NCBI GenBank assembly: GCA_964622895.1
Contig: CAZUSB010000001.1
Span: 1 to 45,675, forward strand
Length of the DNA: 45,675 nucleotides
Origin: JAGOZV01 sp964622895
GTDB lineage: Bacteria > Patescibacteriota > Saccharimonadia > Saccharimonadales > Saccharimonadaceae
Direction of reading: 5' to 3'
Below the pieces are notes generated by a model that searched no databases, was not told the DNA's origin, and saw nothing but the letters and a program-made list of their open reading frames with translations. Shown here one piece after another: positions 7,611 to 14,860 of this stretch. A program made the translations under genes and the position numbers. How positions within the stretch are numbered: position 1 is the stretch's first letter; every line of letters begins with the position of its first letter.

Positions 7611-8264
7611 ATGGAGCCGGAAAAACAAAATACTCAAGTGCACATCGCTCGTTCCATGGAGCCAATAGAACCCGAGCTCAGTGAAGCGACCACCATTAAA
7701 CATGAGAGATCTCTACAGGCATTTCCAGAACTTAACCTCAGTAGGGGCGAATATGTTGTGTTGTGTATTATGAAGCATCGGATTTCTTTGGTCGCACCGA
7801 TGGGGGCATTACTTTTAGCTCTCGTTATATTGCTATTTGCTATTTTAAATATGGATCTGACTACTCAGTTTCTGATGCAGATAGGGCTAAAAGACGCTAA
7901 GTCCACCGAAATATACCCGATCTTGGGTTGGCTGATCGCACTTACACTACTGATTATGTACGCTACATACTATGTCTATGCACATAATCGGTTCATCTTA
8001 ACGAATGAAAGTATCATTCAGGAGACGCAAAAAGGTTTGCTAAATCGTAATGAGCAGACTATAAGCCTAGATAATGTTGAGGATGCGAGCTATAGTCAAA
8101 AAGGTTTGATTCAGCAGATGTTTAATTATGGTTCGCTGCGTCTAAGTACCGAGGGAGATGAGACAACATATAGATTTAACTATGTCTATGACCCGCGAGG
8201 GAAAATCGCAATCTTAAATAATGCTGTTGAGGCTTTTAAAAGCGGACATCCAATACGGGACTAA
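7611..8264 (+). CDS. Membrane protein with bacterial PH-like domain
   Basis: A 217-residue protein. An N-terminal cytoplasmic region of about 60 residues is followed by two membrane helices (about 64-86 and 101-124) and a C-terminal bacterial pleckstrin-homology-type domain (about 126-210: NRFILTNESIIQE, LDNVEDASYSQKGL, YGSLRLSTEG). This is the YdbS/YdbT-like DUF304 arrangement. Members are membrane-associated scaffolds without known catalysis. It begins two bases after the ruvB stop with AAGGAG overlapping that gene's 3' end, so it is translated from the ruvB message. A role in recombination is not implied. Confidence 0.75.
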   Translation: MEPEKQNTQVHIARSMEPIEPELSEATTIKHERSLQAFPELNLSRGEYVVLCIMKHRISLVAPMGALLLALVILLFAILNMDLTTQFLMQIGLKDAKSTEIYPILGWLIALTLLIMYATYYVYAHNRFILTNESIIQETQKGLLNRNEQTISLDNVEDASYSQKGLIQQMFNYGSLRLSTEGDETTYRFNYVYDPRGKIAILNNAVEAFKSGHPIRD

Positions 8265-8285
8265 GAAAAAGTCTAAACAATTAGC

Positions 8286-8684
8286 TTAATCACGGTTCTT
8301 TTTTATAAAATCATCTTCTTTTTCAAGCTCAGCTCGTAGTGTGTAACTTGAGCACTTGTTGTCTAGGCAGTCTGTTGGTTCGTAGCGATACTCACTACCC
8401 TCCTCGCCTACCATTACATCATTGCGGTCTTTTAATAAAGACTCAGGAACAGACGGCATGTTTTCTGTAGTTAATTTAGTAGGATAATAGTTGTGGTCAC
8501 GAAAGTGCACTTCTTCAAGTGTGTAATACATCGAATTAATGGCGGTTTTTCTAGTGGCATCACGGTTCTTTGCTTGTAAATTGTTGAATTGTATAATAAA
8601 TAATACTGCCAAGATCGCAAAAACCAATGCGATAACGATTATTTCTATAACTGTAAACCCAGATGAAAATTTTCTTTTGTTCAT
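8286..8684 (-). CDS. Type IV prepilin-like protein
   Basis: A 132-residue pilin-like protein. The N-terminus is a class III signal: a short basic leader MNKRKFSSG, then the cleavage/methylation site G-FTVIE with the conserved Glu at +5, then a roughly 20-residue hydrophobic helix. Prepilin peptidase is expected to cut before Phe. The C-terminal domain contains a Cys pair (DCLDNKC) that could form the pilin disulfide loop, though the loop is very short. It stands apart from the pilus assembly operon at 10435-16639 and is divergent from recA, with its own -10 box seven bases from the ATG. It could be a major or minor pilin; the sequence does not decide. Confidence 0.85.
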   Translation of the reverse strand: MNKRKFSSGFTVIEIIVIALVFAILAVLFIIQFNNLQAKNRDATRKTAINSMYYTLEEVHFRDHNYYPTKLTTENMPSVPESLLKDRNDVMVGEEGSEYRYEPTDCLDNKCSSYTLRAELEKEDDFIKKNRD

Positions 8685-8691
8685 ATACTCT

Positions 8692-8697
8692 ATTGTA
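8692..8697 (-). promoter_or_regulatory. Extended -10 box of the prepilin gene
   Basis: On the minus strand TG-C-TACAAT, seven bases from the ATG at 8684. Predicted leaderless. Confidence 0.55.
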
Positions 8698-8718
8698 GCA
8701 TTTTTTAGTGATATAAAG

Positions 8719-8724
8719 TATAAT
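8719..8724 (+). promoter_or_regulatory. -10 box of recA with SD leader
   Basis: TATAAT, then a leader of about 20 bases containing AAGGAGAGG (8738-8746) before the ATG at 8750. Unlike its neighbours, recA has a conventional leader. No SOS box was recognised. Confidence 0.6.
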
Positions 8725-8749
8725 TAGAAGAGTAAATAAGGAGAGGAAT

Positions 8750-9793
8750 ATGGCGAAAAGTACCAAAAAGACCGCAGTGACAGAAAATACCAAACCCCAA
8801 AAAGACGATGCTCGTACAAAAGCATTAGGATTAGCGCAAGAACAGATAAATAAGCAGTTTGGTGATGGCGCGATACGTAGACTGGGCGACTCAAAAACCG
8901 TAGATGTAGAGTTGCTATCATCAGGTGCGTTGAGTATAGACTTGGTGTTGGGCGGAGGCTACCCAAAGGGTAGAATCATAGAAATTTTTGGCCCAGAATC
9001 ATCAGGTAAAACTACACTAGCACTACATGCAATAGCCGAAAATCAAAAAAATGGCGGGACAGCAGCTTTTATAGATGCAGAGCATGCACTTGATCCTGCT
9101 TATGCTCGCAAACTTGGAGTAGACACTGAGAACCTTTTGGTGTCCCAGCCAGATAATGGCGAGCAGGCACTAGAAATTGTAGAAACACTAGTCAGGTCAA
9201 ACGCAGTGGATTTAATTGTTGTTGACTCGGTGGCAGCTTTGGTTCCACAGGCTGAGATTGATGGAGATATGGGAGATAGTCACATGGGCTTGCAGGCTCG
9301 ATTGATGAGTCAGGCTCTGCGAAAATTGACTGGGATTATCAACAAAAGCAAAGCAACAGTTATCTTTATTAATCAAATCCGGATGAAGATTGGTGTTATG
9401 TTTGGCAACCCAGAAACTACAACTGGTGGTAACGCCTTAAAGTTTTATTCATCGGTGCGTTTAGATGTACGACGGATCGGACAGATAAAAGAAGGCGAGA
9501 GTATCAACGGCAACCGCACTAAAGTTAAGGTTGTTAAAAACAAGATTGCCCCACCATTTAGAGTGGCTGAATTTGACATAATGTACAATGAGGGTATTTC
9601 TCGCACAGGTGATGTACTGGATCTAGCAGTTGCAAATGAAATAGTTGGCAAGGCTGGCGCGTGGTTTGATTACGACGGAAGTAAAATCGGCCAAGGTAGA
9701 GAGGCCACCAAAAGATACCTAAAAGATAATCCTGAAGTGTTAGCAAAGATTGAAAAACAAGTTCGGGATAAAGTTTTTAGCGAAGAAGTTTAA
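8750..9793 (+). CDS. recA: Recombinase RecA
   Basis: Forms ATP-dependent filaments on single-stranded DNA and catalyses strand exchange. It has 347 residues, full length. Visible are Walker A GPESSGKTT, the VDSVAALVP Walker B region, loop L1 (AEIDGDMGDSHMGLQARLMSQALRK region), the MFGNPETTTGGNALKFY loop L2 segment, and the C-terminal domain. The N-terminus carries a Lys-rich stretch (AKSTKKTA) before the core. It is followed after 24 bases by recX, the usual pairing. Confidence 0.98.
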   Translation: MAKSTKKTAVTENTKPQKDDARTKALGLAQEQINKQFGDGAIRRLGDSKTVDVELLSSGALSIDLVLGGGYPKGRIIEIFGPESSGKTTLALHAIAENQKNGGTAAFIDAEHALDPAYARKLGVDTENLLVSQPDNGEQALEIVETLVRSNAVDLIVVDSVAALVPQAEIDGDMGDSHMGLQARLMSQALRKLTGIINKSKATVIFINQIRMKIGVMFGNPETTTGGNALKFYSSVRLDVRRIGQIKEGESINGNRTKVKVVKNKIAPPFRVAEFDIMYNEGISRTGDVLDLAVANEIVGKAGAWFDYDGSKIGQGREATKRYLKDNPEVLAKIEKQVRDKVFSEEV

Positions 9794-9817
9794 CTTTTTT
9801 TGATCCAGGACTAAGCG

Positions 9818-10468
9818 ATGAAAGTAACAAAATTATCATCACAGGTGAAAAATCCTGACCGTATAAATGTGTTTATTGATGATAAGTATACTTTTAGTTT
9901 AGATATCTCACAAATCACAGACTTAAGAGTAAAGGTTGGTCAAGAGTTAAACCAAGAAGAGGTTGATCAACTAAAAAAGGAAGGGGAATTCAGCAAGTAT
10001 TATCTTCGGGCGTTAAACTATGCGCTGATTAGACCGAGGTCTGAACGGGAGATTAGAGATTATCTTTATAGACAGACACGCACTCGGTATTACCTTGTCA
10101 AAGGTGAGCGTCGCGAAAGAATCGGCATGACACCTGCATTGACCGAACGAATTATTGATAAATTAGTGGAAAAAGGCTACCTAGACGACGAGGTGTTCGC
10201 ACGCTATTGGAATGAAAACCGCAATCTCAAAAAGGGCATTAGTCAAAAAGTTATGAGATTAGAGTTGATCAAAAAAGGTGTGTCAAGTCACATTATTGAT
10301 AGTGTATTAGAGGGGTCAGAGCGAAATGATCGCGAAGAGCTAAAAAAGGTGATCATAAAAACTCAAAAAAGATACAGTGACCATAATAAATTTATAAAAT
10401 ACCTAATAAGCAAAGGGTATAGTTATGATTTGATTCAAGAGTTATTGGCAGAATCAGACGATGACTGA
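9818..10468 (+). CDS. recX: RecA modulator RecX
   Basis: RecX-family protein, which inhibits or trims RecA filaments. It has 216 residues and the three-helix repeat build of the family: YYLRALNYALIRPRSEREIRDYL, then ERIIDKLVEKGYLDDEVFARYW, then the KGISQKVMRLELIKKGV block. The N-terminal 60 residues form an additional beta-rich segment found in long RecX forms. It is placed directly after recA. Its last 34 bases overlap the 3' end of the convergent PRC-barrel gene, so the two messages are antisense there. Confidence 0.92.
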   Translation: MKVTKLSSQVKNPDRINVFIDDKYTFSLDISQITDLRVKVGQELNQEEVDQLKKEGEFSKYYLRALNYALIRPRSEREIRDYLYRQTRTRYYLVKGERRERIGMTPALTERIIDKLVEKGYLDDEVFARYWNENRNLKKGISQKVMRLELIKKGVSSHIIDSVLEGSERNDREELKKVIIKTQKRYSDHNKFIKYLISKGYSYDLIQELLAESDDD

Positions 10469-11040
10469 AGCTCATGCGCAAGTGTAGGTCTGCGAAATGG
10501 ATTTATGATCGGCTCCGTATTGATAATAGGTGTAACGTCTTTTAGTTTGGTGGCGGTAGCTTTTACAACTATAGTTGTATTGTTTATCTCTAAAATCTGT
10601 GATCGGTGGATAAGTAGATCGGTAGTGGTAAGTCTTGCTATGCCTGTTTTTAAAACACGTAATTGCATGATTGTAAAGTTAAGTACGTTAACCGTATAGC
10701 CATTAACCTTACCTAATTTTTTGCCAAATTCATCTACTACTCCTAGTCCTACTGGATCAAACCCTAGTTCAAATAAGTCTTTTTGAGAGATAATATCCTC
10801 TTCGAGCATTATCTCGTCGGCGCTGTCTACAATCAGGCCAAGAGGAGAATATTCTCTGATTTCATTGGTGCGCATATAAGAATTTTGAGTCTGGTCACTA
10901 AGTAGAGGTCCAGTTAGGCGAAAAGCAACAATTTTGAGGTTGGTTGGATTAATGATGGCCAAATCAGTCCGTGCTAACTCAACACCAGTTTGTAGACTCA
11001 AGACAGGTGCGTTTAGTAGTTTTTCGCCAAATATTAGCAT
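10435..11040 (-). CDS. PRC-barrel domain protein at the end of the pilus operon
   Basis: A 201-residue soluble protein with two PRC-barrel-like beta units: residues about 5-75 (LLNAPVLSLQTGVELARTD) and about 92-165 (GFDPVGLGVVDEFGKKLGKV). PRC barrels occur in RimM, photosynthetic reaction-centre H subunits and many small proteins of unknown role. The C-terminus is polar with INPFRRP. It is the last gene of the minus-strand pilus cluster, 27 bases after the small membrane protein gene, and converges with recX by 34 bases. A pilus role is inferred only from position. Confidence 0.75.
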   Translation of the reverse strand: MLIFGEKLLNAPVLSLQTGVELARTDLAIINPTNLKIVAFRLTGPLLSDQTQNSYMRTNEIREYSPLGLIVDSADEIMLEEDIISQKDLFELGFDPVGLGVVDEFGKKLGKVNGYTVNVLNFTIMQLRVLKTGIARLTTTDLLIHRSQILEINNTTIVVKATATKLKDVTPIINTEPIINPFRRPTLAHELQSSSDSANNS

Positions 11041-11067
11041 AAGCCTATTATAGCATTAAAACAGAGC

Positions 11068-11355
11068 CTACTCAGCAAATGGATTGAGACGTCCTTGATC
11101 GGAGATATCTGGTGCGGATGTAACATTGGAAGCAGAGGTTAGTCCTCGTAGGTGGGTTGCGGTTTGACTGTCAAAAGATTTTAGCTGATTTTCAGTGTTG
11201 CCACCTACCGGAGCGCCTGACTGTGCAGGGTTTATTTGTATATTTTCTGCAATTATTGCATTAAAACCGATAACTACGGCTACTGCGAGCGCCAATATAA
11301 AAATAGTAAAGATAGCATAATGCGATTGTTTAATTAACTTAACTAACTTGTTCAT
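11068..11355 (-). CDS. Small single-pass membrane protein of the pilus operon
   Basis: A 95-residue protein with a short basic N-terminus (MNKLVKLIKQSH), one membrane helix (about 14-36) and a polar, probably extracytoplasmic tail ending in GRLNPFAE. The start overlaps the pilO stop (ATGA, four bases), so the two are translationally coupled. Its position after pilMNO is where pilP lies in Gram-negative operons, and the terminal NPF recalls the short motif of PilP-type proteins. Homology to PilP cannot be claimed from this; it may be a functional stand-in. Confidence 0.65.
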   Translation of the reverse strand: MNKLVKLIKQSHYAIFTIFILALAVAVVIGFNAIIAENIQINPAQSGAPVGGNTENQLKSFDSQTATHLRGLTSASNVTSAPDISDQGRLNPFAE

Positions 11356-11930
11356 TTTGTTTGCACTCCTATAGACATTGAGTCTAGTGATACTTTGTCG
11401 CTATCTGTACCGGTGATTGTGACCTCTGTCAGGTACATAATGGGTAAGTTATTTTCAAGTAGTTTAATAAATTGCAGGATCGACTTCATCGAAACTGGCG
11501 TCGAGGAGTTTATCTTTATTATGTTGTCTTCATTTTTTTGTCCGGCACCTCCTGAGATATTGGTGTCATTGTCATTGCTATTGCCATAGGAAATGCTAGA
11601 GATGTGTAGCCCGGTGAGACTAGCATATCTATTAATGTCATCTGTGCCGACGGACTGAACCTCTTGAGGAGAAACAGATAAACGAGGAGTGATATTTAAA
11701 ATATCAGCGTATTGTTGGTTCTGTGTAGTTATTGCATCAATATTTTGTATGGGTGCATTTTCTTTTTGTAGGTTTTCGATAGACTGATTGGCTGATTGTG
11801 CCGCTTTGGTCAGATTTTGATACGCATAATAAATACCTCCACCAACGCTAATCAATAAAACAAATAGCACTACAATAAGTAAGGAGTCTAGTGTCTGAAC
11901 TGGTGGGCGAGTTGATTTTTTCTTTGCCAT
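11352..11930 (-). CDS. pilO: PilO-like pilus assembly protein
   Basis: A 192-residue inner-membrane component of the type IV pilus alignment complex. A cytoplasmic basic N-terminus (MAKKKSTRP), one membrane helix (about 16-38), a coiled-coil stretch (about 40-75) and a ferredoxin-like domain (about 95-190: YASLTGLHISSISY and MKSILQFIKLLENN) make the PilO layout. Start and stop overlap both neighbours: TAATG with pilN, ATGA with the next gene. Sequence identity in this family is always low, so the call rests on layout plus order after pilM and pilN. Confidence 0.8.
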   Translation of the reverse strand: MAKKKSTRPPVQTLDSLLIVVLFVLLISVGGGIYYAYQNLTKAAQSANQSIENLQKENAPIQNIDAITTQNQQYADILNITPRLSVSPQEVQSVGTDDINRYASLTGLHISSISYGNSNDNDTNISGGAGQKNEDNIIKINSSTPVSMKSILQFIKLLENNLPIMYLTEVTITGTDSDKVSLDSMSIGVQTK

Positions 11931-12505
11931 TATTTTAGGGCTCCTTGGTCAATTGTGAGATTTAAAACTGCGGTCACAGGATACTTTGGATCAACGGCAT
12001 CAGTACTATCAGTGTTGATAGATTCAATAGCTATCTTGGTGAAAATATCTTTATGTTGCTCTAATCCTGCTTTTGTGCCTGAAATGGCGCTAGTTGTGGT
12101 TGCAAAAAGTTGAATTTTAACTGGTTCTTTCATGGTCTGGCTAGAGAAGTCTAATTTTTTGACGATTACCCCTTTTGGTAAGCTGCTTGAAAATGCAGTC
12201 AGTAATTTGAAATATGATGGGTGAGTCAAACTAGTTTTGGCGGAGGAAAGGGCAGTCTGGATTGAAGTGGCTTCAGCTTGTGCAGACTGCTCCTGATTTA
12301 TGCGCCCTTGGTCTTTTTGTGCGGCAGTGGTTATCTGCTGCTCGTTGGACTTCTCAATATTTTGTATTTGTATGGTCATTCCGACATAGTATACGGCCAC
12401 AAATGCTCCGACAGTCGCTAATACAAATATATATTGCATTAATATAGAATTACGCTTGGCTAATTTTAACTTGAAACGAGTAGAGTAAGGCAATAGGGTT
12501 ATCAT
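11930..12505 (-). CDS. pilN: PilN-like pilus assembly protein
   Basis: A 191-residue protein with the PilN plan. A short cytoplasmic N-terminal motif, MITLLPYSTR, corresponds to the PilM-binding INLLP segment of PilN. A membrane helix follows (about 24-45), then a Gln/Ala-rich coiled coil (about 48-90) and a C-terminal alpha/beta domain. It overlaps pilM by one base (TAATG) and pilO likewise. It links cytoplasmic PilM to PilO across the membrane. Confidence 0.85.
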   Translation of the reverse strand: MITLLPYSTRFKLKLAKRNSILMQYIFVLATVGAFVAVYYVGMTIQIQNIEKSNEQQITTAAQKDQGRINQEQSAQAEATSIQTALSSAKTSLTHPSYFKLLTAFSSSLPKGVIVKKLDFSSQTMKEPVKIQLFATTTSAISGTKAGLEQHKDIFTKIAIESINTDSTDAVDPKYPVTAVLNLTIDQGALK

Positions 12506-13566
12506 TAGAAAGTTACCTCCCTTGGTGGAATGCAGCTAAGTCCAGCCACGGCGATCAGTTGGGGCTTGAGTTGTTTGTGGGGTTCATCAAGATTCGCAAA
12601 ATCCAGTTTTTGCCATGGAGCTGCTACGCGCGCGGCAATTAATAACTCGTTTGTCATGTATTCTCCTAATCCAGGCATGTTTGCTCCATTGCCAACAATA
12701 AGTAGTTGTTCAAACTTCGTATCAGGCGAAACACGATCAGCATAGTAACGCATCACTCGACGTATCTCTCGTGTAATATCTTCTAGGCTTGGCTCAACTG
12801 CTTGTTTAATTGATTTTTGTCGATTACCGGCATTTAAGCCATTTAAGACTTTTAACTGATAAGCGTTCTCAAGACTGACGCCTAATTTTTTTGAGATATT
12901 TAAAGTAAAGGTGTTACCGCCGATGCCGACACCGCCTGTCACTCTGACCATGCCACCATCTAATATTGCGATGTCAGTAGAAGAGGCACCAACATCCAAA
13001 ATGACAGTCGGCAGATCTGCGCTCTCGGTCTTTTTCAGGACTCTTGCGATTGCATTGATATTAGGTTCTATCATTATCGGTAGTATCTTTGATTTTTTGG
13101 CTGCAGCAAAAATACTGTCAATATATTTTTTTGGTGCTGCGTTAATCAAGACAACAATATGAGTCTTGTTGCGCTCTATCACTTGATAATCAATGTATAG
13201 AGTATCACTAGGAAGGGGTATATATTGATCTACCTCAACTAAAACGGCATCTTTAAGATTTTTTTCAACCTTACGAGGAATCGTAAATGTACGAGAGAAT
13301 GTTTTTACGGTAGGGATGCCGATAATTGCACGTTTTGAAGGTAGGTGCCCCAACAAATCTTTGGTTAGTAGAGTAGAAATCTGTTCACTAATATAGTCGT
13401 CTTCAGGATTTTCTAGTGCCTCACTCATCTTTTTAGGGCTAATGTCGACAGACCCATAAGATGTGACAGTGAATTTCTTTGCATTAACAGACATAGCCTT
13501 AATAGACGTACTGCTAATCTCTAGTCCGAATATTGGTTTATCTCTGTAAAATAAAAGCTTTGTCAT
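12505..13566 (-). CDS. pilM: PilM, actin-like pilus assembly ATPase
   Basis: Cytoplasmic actin-fold protein that binds the PilN N-terminus and connects the pilus machine to its motors. Visible are the phosphate-1 region FGLEISSTSIKA, the TVILDVGASSTDIAILDGG phosphate-2 motif, GGVGIGGNTFT, and the adenosine-side LLIVGNGANMPGLGEY. I chose the ATG at 13566 (353 residues) over an in-frame GTG at 13575. A short upstream reading frame (ATG at 13586) ends in TGA overlapping this ATG, and the usual PilM N-terminus begins close to the FGLEIS motif. It has its own -10 box in the 53-base gap after pilC. Confidence 0.92.
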   Translation of the reverse strand: MTKLLFYRDKPIFGLEISSTSIKAMSVNAKKFTVTSYGSVDISPKKMSEALENPEDDYISEQISTLLTKDLLGHLPSKRAIIGIPTVKTFSRTFTIPRKVEKNLKDAVLVEVDQYIPLPSDTLYIDYQVIERNKTHIVVLINAAPKKYIDSIFAAAKKSKILPIMIEPNINAIARVLKKTESADLPTVILDVGASSTDIAILDGGMVRVTGGVGIGGNTFTLNISKKLGVSLENAYQLKVLNGLNAGNRQKSIKQAVEPSLEDITREIRRVMRYYADRVSPDTKFEQLLIVGNGANMPGLGEYMTNELLIAARVAAPWQKLDFANLDEPHKQLKPQLIAVAGLSCIPPREVTF

Positions 13567-13602
13567 CTTGCCCACACGTAATACATATCTTCTTCAATTA
13601 TA
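13566..13602 (-). promoter_or_regulatory. Internal promoter and short upstream ORF before pilM
   Basis: On the minus strand TATAAT (13602-13597) is followed ten bases later by an ATG (13586) opening a seven-codon frame, MYYVWAR. Its TGA overlaps the pilM ATG as ATGA. This could be a coupling leader; it may also be chance. Confidence 0.35.
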
Positions 13603-13628
13603 ACATAAGAGGTACGATTTTTGATTTA

Positions 13629-14858
13629 CTAACCCTTAATATTTTGTGACATTTGAGCAATCGGTACCATAACACTTGCAGCGACTAGTCCAACCATACT
13701 ACCCATGATGACGATCATGGCTGGTTCTATGATAGAGCTAATACTATTAATGGCGACGTCAACCTCTTCATCATAATAATCAGCAACCTTTACCAAGATA
13801 GTGTCAATCTGACCCGTCTCTTCACCAGCTGCTAGCATCTGAGAAACAATTGGTGGAAAAAGGTTAGTGTCTTCAATCGCTTTTGATAAAATAGCACCAT
13901 TTTTGACTTTCTCGGCAACGTCAGCCAGCGCGTCAGAGTAAATGACATTTCCCACTGCCCCTGAAGTTACTTCAATTGCTTCAAGTACAGCCACACCGGC
14001 GCCCATTAATGATGAAAATGTTCTAGTAAAGCGTGCTACGATTACTTTATTAACTAGGGGTCCAACTCCTGGTATAGTTATTATAAATTTATGCCACCAT
14101 TTTTTCCCTTTTGGTGACTTTATAAAATAGCGAAAACCAAGCGCTACGGCAATCATGCCCGCCAAAACGATATACCAATAACTGACAATAAAAGAGCTAA
14201 TACCCAACATGGCAACTGTTAGTGCTGGTAGAGGCTTGTCTTCTCCACTCAGTTCACTCACGATGGAGCCTATTTGAGGAATGATGAATATCATAAGTCC
14301 GAAAAATGCAGCGATTGTTACGCCCAATAATACCATCGGGTAGGTCATGGCTCCACGAATTTTGCGATTCATGCTAGCGCTGCGTTCTTGTTGTACGGCT
14401 AAGCGGTTGAGGATTTCATCTAATATTCCAGCTGTCTCTCCGGCCTTTACCATGTTGACGTAAACATCATTAAATGTAGCGGGGTGCTTTGCAAAGGCCT
14501 CACTCAGAGACGCACCAGCTTCAATGTCTGTAATGGACTGATTTAGGATAGATTTTATGGGGGAGTCTTTGGGGACGTGAGACGACAATGAATTTAATGA
14601 ACGGATAAGTGGCACCCCTGCTCCAATCATGACACTTAGTTGCCTTGTTAAAATGACCAAGTCATGACTTTTAATTTTTTTCTCGTAAGTCGGGAGGGAT
14701 ATATTTTTGCCTATTGCGTTTTTGGCAGGAATAATTTTAACTGGCCTGAGGTCTTGAGCAACCAGTGCTTTAATGACGGCCTGTCTGTCTTCCTGCTCCA
14801 CAGTTTCTTTGACTAGTTCATCATTCGCGGTCAGAGCTTCATAATAAAATAATGCCAT
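13629..14858 (-). CDS. pilC: PilC/GspF inner-membrane platform protein
   Basis: Platform protein of the type IV pilus that couples PilB motor rotation to pilin insertion. It has 409 residues. Two T2SSF domains are visible: about 70-190 (LTRQLSVMIGAGVPLIRSL, AFAKHPATFNDVYVNMVKAGE) and about 270-400 (FTRTFSSLMGAGVAVLEAIE, FPPIVSQMLAAGEETGQI). There are three membrane helices near 170-195, 215-240 and 375-400. It begins two bases after the pilB stop. No pilT retraction ATPase is present in this operon. Confidence 0.95.
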   Translation of the reverse strand: MALFYYEALTANDELVKETVEQEDRQAVIKALVAQDLRPVKIIPAKNAIGKNISLPTYEKKIKSHDLVILTRQLSVMIGAGVPLIRSLNSLSSHVPKDSPIKSILNQSITDIEAGASLSEAFAKHPATFNDVYVNMVKAGETAGILDEILNRLAVQQERSASMNRKIRGAMTYPMVLLGVTIAAFFGLMIFIIPQIGSIVSELSGEDKPLPALTVAMLGISSFIVSYWYIVLAGMIAVALGFRYFIKSPKGKKWWHKFIITIPGVGPLVNKVIVARFTRTFSSLMGAGVAVLEAIEVTSGAVGNVIYSDALADVAEKVKNGAILSKAIEDTNLFPPIVSQMLAAGEETGQIDTILVKVADYYDEEVDVAINSISSIIEPAMIVIMGSMVGLVAASVMVPIAQMSQNIKG

Positions 14859-14860
14859 AT

